DNA of 56,699 bases from Aureococcus anophagefferens (taxonomy: Eukaryota; Sar; Pelagophyceae; Pelagomonadales; Pelagomonadaceae), in NCBI RefSeq assembly GCF_000186865.1, contig NW_008705564.1:907890-964588 (forward strand), given 5' to 3'. A program made the position numbers and the translations under genes. The notes beneath the pieces were generated by a model. That model saw nothing but the letters and a program-made list of their open reading frames with translations. It ran no database searches and was not told the DNA's origin. Positions 47,971 through 54,684 of this stretch are shown piece after piece (position 1 is the first letter of the stretch; the number at the start of each line of letters is the position of its first letter).

Positions 47971-48249
47971 GGTTTTCTCCTCGTACTCCAGCGTGGCGAC
48001 GCGCCGGCGCGGGAAGCCGGCGTGTGCGCGCGGGCCCCGGGCGCGTCCAACGCTTTGCGCGCAGCGACGGCGCCGGCGGCTGACCGAGCTCGAGGCAATA
48101 ATTTCATTGACCCCGGCGAGCGCCGCCGGCCGCTGCGGTACGCGGCGTCGGCGCAGGCGTCGGCGTCGGACGCGTACGACGTACCTCGACGTCCGACGGC
48201 GCCGGGCCTCGTACAATCGCGACGTCTCCCACGTTGCGGCGGCCAGCTC

Positions 48250-49377
48250 TTACCTCGCCCCCCCCAGCAGGTCCCCCGCGAAGGCGAGGAACCGCGCGCG
48301 GTACGTCGCCGGGGGCACGGCGGAGATGGCGCCGTAGCCGCGGAGCGCGCCGCGGCAGAGGAACTCGAGCTTCTTCGCCCAGGTCCAGGGCTGGAGGATG
48401 TCGATGAGCCCGACGACGAGGAAGGAGCCGTCGCGCCGCGCCGCGCGGAGCACCGCGACGCCGCGGCCGGCCGCGCCTCGCCGGAACGCGAGCGACCGGA
48501 CCGCGCGGAACGGCGCGCCGAGGACGCGCCGCAGGGGACGGAGAGGCCCCCGCGTCGGCGTCTCCATGACCCCCAGGAGCAGGGAGTAGTCCAGCAGCCC
48601 GAGGTCCGCGAGCAGCGCCGTGTCCGCCTCCAGCGCCGCGAGCACGCGCTCGGACCCGCGGACCCGGAGCGCGTCCGCGTCGTCGAGCGCGTCCAAGTCC
48701 TTGAGCGTGCCGCTCTTCGGCCGCGTCCGCCGCCCCGCCGTCGACCCCTTGACGTCGTACTTGTCGCGCACGGCGACGCAGCCGCCGGGCCGGCAGCCGA
48801 AGACGTTCGTCGTCGCGAGCCAGTGCGTCGTCTCGCCGCCCCGTTCGACGGTATACGCGCCGACGAGCCGCGGCAGGAGCGAGCCGCGCGCCGCCGCGCG
48901 TTGCGCGTAGGCCTCGGCGAGGCCGCCCTCGAGCGCCGCGAGCACGGACGGGTCCTCCTGCTTGAAGACGAATCGCCCGTCGCGGCTGAGCAGGAACACG
49001 TTGCCGCGCCGCGCGGCGCCCCGCGAGCCGCCGTCGACCTGCGCCGCGAGGGCCGCGCCGGGCCCGGACCGGCCGAGCGCGGCGAGCGAGCGGCCGAGGC
49101 CCCAGCGGCGCCGGAGGCCGCCGAGGCTCGCCGCGCAGCGCTCCGTGACGACGCAGGCCTCGCCGTCGATGGTCACGGCGCGCGCGACGCCGGCGGCGTC
49201 GTCGCCGTGCGGCGGCTTGCAGCGCGCGTCCCGCAGGCCGCCGGAGAGGAGCGCCGCGGCGGCGCCGTAGCGCGGGTGCGCGGCGTCGAGGCCTTGTGTT
49301 GCGTTGCATCGCTGGCGCAGCTTCGAGGCGGCGAGCAAGAGCAGGAAGAGGTCCAGCGCTTTGGCTGGGACGAGCAT
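48250..49377 (-). CDS. Phosphatidylinositol-phosphate kinase, compact, with N-terminal hydrophobic segment
   Basis: A 375-residue protein. PIPK landmarks in order: GNVFLLSRDGRFVFKQED (phosphate-binding loop and catalytic Lys), LLPRLVGAYTV, TTNVFG, YDVKGSTAGRR, TLKDLD, LLDYSLLLGV (D-Y-S-L), VVGLIDILQPWTWAKKLEF (DFG-like I-D) and SAVPPATYRARFLAF. It lacks MORN repeats or other accessory domains. Unexpectedly, ATG 49377 starts MLVPAKALDLFLLLLAASK, a signal-peptide or anchor-like segment, followed by a Cys-containing stretch. A cytosolic start is not available in frame until well inside the protein. It phosphorylates PI-monophosphates; the type cannot be assigned. Confidence 0.85.
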   Translation of the reverse strand: MLVPAKALDLFLLLLAASKLRQRCNATQGLDAAHPRYGAAAALLSGGLRDARCKPPHGDDAAGVARAVTIDGEACVVTERCAASLGGLRRRWGLGRSLAALGRSGPGAALAAQVDGGSRGAARRGNVFLLSRDGRFVFKQEDPSVLAALEGGLAEAYAQRAAARGSLLPRLVGAYTVERGGETTHWLATTNVFGCRPGGCVAVRDKYDVKGSTAGRRTRPKSGTLKDLDALDDADALRVRGSERVLAALEADTALLADLGLLDYSLLLGVMETPTRGPLRPLRRVLGAPFRAVRSLAFRRGAAGRGVAVLRAARRDGSFLVVGLIDILQPWTWAKKLEFLCRGALRGYGAISAVPPATYRARFLAFAGDLLGGAR

Positions 49378-49559
49378 GGTTGTGTCGAGGGCGCGTCCGA
49401 CGCTGCTCGGCGCGAGATCGCGCCGTGCAAGGCGTCGAGGCGAGCTGCCACAGTCCGCGGGCGTGAGCACCACAACGTCAACGCGTCATCTGAGCCACAC
49501 GATTCATCGCCCTCTCTTGCGCGGCGGTCGCAGTACGACGCACCAAATCCAGCCCAAGA

Positions 49560-50942
49560 ATGCCGAGCCAAATCGCCCCAAGGACGGCCCTCATCCTGGC
49601 CTGCGCGGCGCCCGCCGCCGCCTTCGCGCCGGGGGGCGCCGCGCGCGCGCTTCCGCCGCTTCTGGCGACGGAGGACCCGAGCCGCACGGCCAGCTATCTC
49701 AAAAAGCTGGCGCCGGCGCCGGAGACCGCGCTGCGCGCGGAGGTGCTGCGGAGGAAGCTCGAGGGCCGCCTAACCCTAAAGGAGGAGAACGACTACCTCG
49801 CGACGCTGGAGAGCACCGGCGCGCTCGCGCCGGCGCGGTCGACGCCGCGCGCGCCCTACGACGCCGAGTACCTCGACGAGCTGGACCGGTCCACCTGGGC
49901 GAGCACGCTCTTCCAGAAGGAGCTCGCGCGGCGCGGCGTCGGCGCCGCCGCGGGCGAGGTCGAGTACCTCGAGGGGCTCGACGCCGGCGGCGAACCGGAA
50001 GAATCTTCCCCGCTCGCGTGGCGCGGCGCGATGCTCTTCGTGACCGTCGCCTGGGCGACGAACTTCGCGTTGACGGCCTTCGCCTGCGAGGATCTAGGCG
50101 CCGCGGCGGGCCTCGACGGGTCCACGGCCGCGCTCGTCTTCGTCGCGTTGCGCTTCTTCGTCGCGTCCGCGTCGACGGCGCCGTTCCTCGCGGACGCGTC
50201 GCCGGGCGTCTTGGCGAGCGGCGCGAAGATCGGCGGATTGTGCGCCTTCGGCTACTTCGCCCAGGCCGCGGCGTTGTCGCTGGGGTTCCCCGCCGCGAAC
50301 GCCGCGTTCATCTGCTCGCTGCAGGCGGTCGTCGTCGCGTTGCTCGCCAGGGGCGGCGTCGCGCGGCGCACGTGGCTCGGCGTCGCCCTCGCCGTGTCCG
50401 GCGTCGCGTGTTTGGAGCTCGGCGGGCCCGCGGTCACCGACGCCGCGAGCCCCGTCGCCTTCCTCTTGGCGCTCGGCCAGCCGGTGGGCTTCGGGCTGTC
50501 GTATCTCGCGTTGGAGGACGCGGTCGAGGAGCACCCGGACGACGCGGTCGCGCTCAGCGCCATCCAGTGCGTCGTCATCTTCGGCGGCGCCGCCGCGGCC
50601 CTCGGCGCCGCGCTCGGCGCGCCCGACGCGGTCGCCGACGTGTCCTCGGCGTTGTCGACGATGTCGCCGGCCGTCGCGGGGACTCTGGCCTGGTGCGGCC
50701 TCGTGTCGACGTCCTTCACGATCTGGTTGCAAGCGGAAGCTTTTAAGCGCCTCCCGGTCATCGACAGCTCGCTGATCCTCACGTCCGAGCCGCTCTGGGC
50801 CGCGCTCGTCGCCGCGGGGCTCCTCGGCGACACGTTCACGCGCGGCGACGTCGCCGGCGGGCTCCTGATCCTGGGCGCCTGCGCGGTCAACGACGGCCTC
50901 GTGCCCCTGCCGGACTTCCTCGACGAGCCGGAACTCGCCTGA
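49560..50942 (+). CDS. DMT/EamA-family transporter with plastid-targeting presequence
   Basis: A 460-residue protein. The N-terminus is MPSQIAPRTALILACAAPAAAFAPGGAARA: a signal peptide ending at A-A-A|F-A-P, the ASAFAP-type motif used for complex-plastid import in ochrophytes. Residues 40-150 are a hydrophilic transit-like region. Then ten hydrophobic helices form two EamA halves (MLFVTVAWATNFALTAF ... GYFAQAAALSLGFPAANAAFICSLQAVVVALL; SFTIWLQAEAFKRLPVIDSSLILTSEPLWAALVAAG). A plastid-envelope metabolite carrier or exporter is expected; the substrate is unknown. Confidence 0.87.
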   Translation: MPSQIAPRTALILACAAPAAAFAPGGAARALPPLLATEDPSRTASYLKKLAPAPETALRAEVLRRKLEGRLTLKEENDYLATLESTGALAPARSTPRAPYDAEYLDELDRSTWASTLFQKELARRGVGAAAGEVEYLEGLDAGGEPEESSPLAWRGAMLFVTVAWATNFALTAFACEDLGAAAGLDGSTAALVFVALRFFVASASTAPFLADASPGVLASGAKIGGLCAFGYFAQAAALSLGFPAANAAFICSLQAVVVALLARGGVARRTWLGVALAVSGVACLELGGPAVTDAASPVAFLLALGQPVGFGLSYLALEDAVEEHPDDAVALSAIQCVVIFGGAAAALGAALGAPDAVADVSSALSTMSPAVAGTLAWCGLVSTSFTIWLQAEAFKRLPVIDSSLILTSEPLWAALVAAGLLGDTFTRGDVAGGLLILGACAVNDGLVPLPDFLDEPELA

Positions 50943-51156
50943 GCGCCGGCGCTCCGCGCCGGGCCGCCGCCGCCGCTCCCGATGGGGGACCGGCGGCGCC
51001 GCCCCGCCGCGCGGACCGCCGCCGCCCAGGTTTTTCGCTCCGCGCGGCCCCGGCGCGTTCACGCCGCGGCCGCGCGGACCGACCCCCGGCGCAGGGCGCG
51101 GCGCTTCCGATAGGGGACCGCCGCCGCCTCCGCCACACCCTCGAACATGTGAATCA

Positions 51157-52083
51157 TTAGTCGCCGAACTCGCCGCTCGGGGCGCCGCGGCGGAGCTCGC
51201 TCCGGACGTAGGCCTGGCGCTGGACGATGAGGGGCGCGGCGGCGACGAGCACGGTCCACAGCTCCCAGGGCGCGCGCCGCGCGAGCACGGCGTACCCGGC
51301 CCCGAGGCCGACGACGTGCGAGAGCGTCACGAGGCCGAAGAAGGCCGCCTTCGAGCCGAAGAAGTTCCACACGTTCGTGCCGAGGCTGCCCGCCTCGACG
51401 GCGCAGGCGCAGAGCGCGACGGCCGCGGCCCAGGGCGCGTCGAACGGCGACCGCGAGACGCCGCGCCAGATCAGCAGGCAGATGGCCATCGTGAGCACGT
51501 GGTGGCAGGTCATGAGGTAATCCGAGTCGATGAGCACGAGGTCCCGCGCCTGCATCCCGAACAGGCCGGCGACGGCGTGGACGGCCGCGCGGGAAGGGGC
51601 CGCGCGGCCCGCGGCCGCGGCCGCCAGGTGCGCGGACGCGGGCACGAAAAAGAGGAGCTGCTGTAAAGCTGGAACGACCCACGTGAAGAGCGGGTAGTCC
51701 TTGAACCTCGGCGCGGCCGCGTCGACGCCGGGCCAGCGGTCGCGGCGCCGCGCGCCGAGCGAAAAGAACAACGCCGCGTTCGCCGCGAACCAAATCCCGG
51801 CGACGCGGCCGAACTCGGTCCACGTGCGAAACGCGGCGGCCGCGAGCGGCTTCGCGGCGTCGGCGACGATGGCCCGGACCGAGAGCGCGAGCGTCGCCGC
51901 CGACAGGCCGCGCGCGGCGAGGCCGCCGATGCCCTGCGCGGACATGAAGCGGCGCGCCGTCGGCCGCACGAAGGTGTGTTCGTATTTCGTGCTCGTCATC
52001 TGCGGCACGCCGCGCGCGGGCATGCGCAGCCCCTTCGCGATGGGGAGCAGCAGTAGCAGAATCATCATGCGTGCGAGTGGCAT
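51157..52083 (-). CDS. TLC-domain-like membrane protein
   Basis: A 308-residue protein from ATG 52083. It has a signal peptide or first helix (MPLARMMILLLLLPIAKG), a helical region, and about six membrane segments. DSDYLMTCHHVLTMAICLLIW has the paired His typical of TRAM-LAG1-CLN8 (TLC) proteins, and VEAGSLGTNVWNF fits the next conserved helix. TLC proteins include ceramide synthases and lipid-regulating membrane proteins; the missing Lag1 acidic motif argues against ceramide synthase. It ends in a short polar tail. Confidence 0.7.
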   Translation of the reverse strand: MPLARMMILLLLLPIAKGLRMPARGVPQMTSTKYEHTFVRPTARRFMSAQGIGGLAARGLSAATLALSVRAIVADAAKPLAAAAFRTWTEFGRVAGIWFAANAALFFSLGARRRDRWPGVDAAAPRFKDYPLFTWVVPALQQLLFFVPASAHLAAAAAGRAAPSRAAVHAVAGLFGMQARDLVLIDSDYLMTCHHVLTMAICLLIWRGVSRSPFDAPWAAAVALCACAVEAGSLGTNVWNFFGSKAAFFGLVTLSHVVGLGAGYAVLARRAPWELWTVLVAAAPLIVQRQAYVRSELRRGAPSGEFGD

Positions 52084-52165
52084 CCTCGAATCTCGGCGCG
52101 CAGTGGTGATTTGGTGGATGTTTCCGGAAAGTTGCACCACACAGTCGATGTGATCACATGCGTCG

Positions 52166-52199
52166 GGCTGCCCTCGCGTCGTCGCTCTGTCCTCGTTTT
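52166..52199. repeat. Direct repeat, left copy (34 bp)
   Basis: GGCTGCCCTCGCGTCGTCGC + TCTGTCCTCGTTTT. It matches the right copy at 53837-53873 except for one substitution and one 3-bp indel. It overlaps the stop codon (52198-52200) of the SAP/HNH gene. In minus reading both copies encode NEDRxTT(P)RGQP in the same frame as the gene. Confidence 0.8.
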
Positions 52200-53709
52200 A
52201 TTGCCGCGATTTAGTTTGACGCCGCTTCTCAGCGCGCACAGCGTACATGAGCGCCTGGCCGCGGTGGAAGAGGTGCTGCGCCTCCACCTCGGCGACCGTC
52301 GACACCGTCCCCTGGTACCTTTTTTGTGGCTTCTTCTTGTTGCGCGGAGTGTTGCCCAGACGCATCGAGATCTCCACCGCCTTCTTTGCCTTCGCCTTTC
52401 CCGCGAGAAAGCAGCAGAGCTCATCGTAATTCGCACCGATCGAGCGGTTGAACGTGCTGCCGAGCGCGTACAGGTAATTGTCGGGGTGGTCGGCGCCGCC
52501 ATTCTCACTCGCGATGATGTGGAAAACGTCCTGATCTTCGAGGTCGAGGCCGAGGCAACGCAGGTGCTTAGCATATTTTGCTGTTGTCATCGCCTCCTTG
52601 CACATCACCTTAACGCTGGCCGCGGTACGGTTCCTCTGGGTGGCGTCGACAGCCTCAGGGAGACAGTCCTTGTCGTTCAGCGTCTTGAGCAACTCTGCGT
52701 TTTGTTTAGCGAGCTCTTCAACCTTCTTGATCGCCCACGTCGACTCCTCCAACCACTTGTCGGATGCCTGAGCGGCCGCCTCAGCAAAGCCCTTCACCAA
52801 CAAAAAGTTCTTCTTTGCGTCCTTGTGCACGTCAGGCATCTTCTTGGTCACGTCGACGAGTTTCTGCGCCTGTGCGATGAGCTTCTTTCCCAGCTCCTCG
52901 GCGACGGCCGTCAACTCCGCTGCTGTCAGCGTCTCGTCGATCTTTGCCTTCTTGGGAGCAGAGGGCTCCTGCTCCTGCACCTGCACCTGCTCCTTCTCCG
53001 CCTGCTCCTCCTGCTTCCACTCCTCCTTCTTCTTCTGCTTCCAGTCGAGCAGCGCTATCACGCACGTGTTTGTCCACGCGCCGTCAGCCATCTCGAGCCC
53101 GCGCTTGAAGCACTCCTTCCTGAGCGTCTCGACGTCGAGCTCGCCGAGGCGCGTCGCGCCCTGGTGCTTGAGATCCCAGGCAATCGATGGCGCGTCCCCG
53201 TCCTTCCAGTCGAGAAGCGCCCGCACGCACGTGGTCTTGTGCGCGCCAGCCGTCACCTCGATTTCGCGCTCTCGGCACATGCCGCGCAGCGCTTCGACGT
53301 CGAGCTTCTTGAGCCGCGTCTCGCCCATCGATATCAGCTCCCACGGGATGTCGCGCGTGTCCTTGGGCTTCTTCTTCCGCTCCCCGTCCTTCCAGTTGAG
53401 AAGCGCCTTCACGCACGTGTCCGGTTGCGCGCCACCCTTCACCTCGATGCTGCGCTCTCCGCACATGCCGCGCAGCACCTTGACGTCTTTGATGTCATCC
53501 AGGCGCACATAGTGCAGGTCCCACGGGATCACGCGCGTGCCTCCGGCCGTCTTCTTCCACTCGAGGAGCATCGTGATGCACTGTTCGGAAGTCGCGTCTT
53601 TGCCGACGTCGATGGCGCGCGCACCGCACATGCCGCGCAGCACCTTGTCGTCGAGCTTCTTGAGCCGCTTCTCAAGCATGAATTTCAGGTCCCACGGGAT
53701 GGACGACAT
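52198..53709 (-). CDS. SAP-repeat protein with HNH-like motif, lower GC, flanked by direct repeats
   Basis: A 503-residue protein from ATG 53709 (MSSIPWDLKFMLEKRL). Four tandem units of about 55 residues share IPWDL ... RLKKLDVEALRGMCRERxIEV ... TCVxALLDWK, resembling SAP-type helix-extended-helix DNA-binding modules. A Lys/Glu-rich coil follows (QKKKEEWKQEEQAEKEQVQ). The C-terminal region has DVFHIIASENGGADHPDN and then N-R-S-I-G, spaced like the HNH nuclease pattern (H-I-I, GG, N, N), though the Cys pair is absent. GC is visibly lower than in neighbours, with codons such as TTG, GTT, TTT and ACG freely used. An acquired or selfish DNA-acting gene is inferred. An in-frame ATG 53919 could add 70 residues. 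Confidence 0.8.
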   Translation of the reverse strand: MSSIPWDLKFMLEKRLKKLDDKVLRGMCGARAIDVGKDATSEQCITMLLEWKKTAGGTRVIPWDLHYVRLDDIKDVKVLRGMCGERSIEVKGGAQPDTCVKALLNWKDGERKKKPKDTRDIPWELISMGETRLKKLDVEALRGMCREREIEVTAGAHKTTCVRALLDWKDGDAPSIAWDLKHQGATRLGELDVETLRKECFKRGLEMADGAWTNTCVIALLDWKQKKKEEWKQEEQAEKEQVQVQEQEPSAPKKAKIDETLTAAELTAVAEELGKKLIAQAQKLVDVTKKMPDVHKDAKKNFLLVKGFAEAAAQASDKWLEESTWAIKKVEELAKQNAELLKTLNDKDCLPEAVDATQRNRTAASVKVMCKEAMTTAKYAKHLRCLGLDLEDQDVFHIIASENGGADHPDNYLYALGSTFNRSIGANYDELCCFLAGKAKAKKAVEISMRLGNTPRNKKKPQKRYQGTVSTVAEVEAQHLFHRGQALMYAVRAEKRRQTKSRQ

Positions 53710-53836
53710 CCTCGTGATCCCGCACGCGGGGCTGCTCGTGTGGGCCGGATTGAGGGATGGCCGATCATCAGTGGCTTTCTTGCCGTCAAAGTTACAGGCA
53801 ATCAATGAAGAGATACATTCGACGAGTTCGCAGTTC

Positions 53837-53873
53837 GGCTGCCCTCTCGGCGTCGTCCCTCTGTCCTCGTTTT
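53837..53873. repeat. Direct repeat, right copy (37 bp)
   Basis: GGCTGCCCTCTCGGCGTCGT + CCCTCTGTCCTCGTTTT. It is the upstream-flank partner of the left copy (52166-52199), and the two lie 1.6 kb apart around the SAP/HNH gene. Same orientation. The pair could be terminal direct repeats or a long target duplication. Confidence 0.8.
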
Positions 53874-53917
53874 GGTGCGCACCACCACCGTCGGACTGTA
53901 ACCAGCGGCGGCACACC

Positions 53918-54673
53918 ATGTCGGAGAAATCGACCTTGCTGCCGACGCAGCCGGTGCACAACGTCAACGAGACGACGACGTCGCAAAAGGTCGCCGCGGG
54001 CCTCGCCCTCTTCTGCGCCGGCACGACCGTGGGCCTCGCCTGGCGCTACGTGCAATACACGATCACGGGCGGCGGCATGAACTGGGGCAGCAAGGTCTGG
54101 GGCTACCACCCGCTGCTGATGACGCTCGCGTTCGGCGCGTTCATCTGCGGCAGCCTCGTCTACCGCCTGCCCGAGGATTTCATCGAGCCGCGGCGGCGCA
54201 AGGCCGTGCACGGGACCTGCCACTTCGCCGCGCTCGTCTTCGGCACCGTCGGTTTGATCGCGGTCTGGCGGTCCCACGGCCTCGCGGCGTCCACCGCCGA
54301 CGGCGCGAATTTGTACTCGATGCACGGCTGGTTCGGGTTTTCCGTCTGCATGCTCGCGCTCGCGCAGTCCGCGTCAGCCCTCGGCGTCTTCGGGTCCGGC
54401 GTGGCGTCCAACGCCTACCGCGCCGCGGCGCTGCAGCCGCACCGGGCCATCGGCCGGTCGCTGCTCGTGTTCTGGGCGGGCGCGATCGTGAGCGGCGTCA
54501 CGGAGAAGAACGGGTTCATCGGCATCTGCTCCTACACGGTGTCGAGCTTCGACTGGAACCCGGCGAAGAACTACGACGAGATCCCCGACGTCTGCGCCTG
54601 CGGCCAGTGGCTCGGGCTCTTCGCCTTCTTCTCCGCCGTCTTCGCGATCTACGCGCTCGCGGGCTTCGATTAA
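53918..54673 (+). CDS. Cytochrome b561-family protein
   Basis: A 251-residue protein from ATG 53918. Six hydrophobic segments are visible, with paired histidines in family positions: WGYHPLLMTLAFGAF, AVHGTCHFAALVFGTVG, YSMHGWFGFSVC and QPHRAIGRSLLVFWAG. These coordinate two b-type hemes. The family moves electrons across membranes from ascorbate to monodehydroascorbate or Fe3+. The last loop (SFDWNPAKNYDEIPDVCACG) is Cys-containing. Its ATG overlaps a minus-strand in-frame ATG (53919) of the SAP/HNH frame. Its TAA is 11 bp from the stop of the next converging gene. Confidence 0.9.
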   Translation: MSEKSTLLPTQPVHNVNETTTSQKVAAGLALFCAGTTVGLAWRYVQYTITGGGMNWGSKVWGYHPLLMTLAFGAFICGSLVYRLPEDFIEPRRRKAVHGTCHFAALVFGTVGLIAVWRSHGLAASTADGANLYSMHGWFGFSVCMLALAQSASALGVFGSGVASNAYRAAALQPHRAIGRSLLVFWAGAIVSGVTEKNGFIGICSYTVSSFDWNPAKNYDEIPDVCACGQWLGLFAFFSAVFAIYALAGFD

Positions 54674-54684
54674 TCTTGTGTGCT

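Noticed and set aside
53710..53919. SAP/HNH coding start at ATG 53919
   Set aside because: The extra 70 residues cross the right direct repeat, lack domain character, and overlap the cytochrome b561 start; ATG 53709 begins exactly at the first repeat unit.
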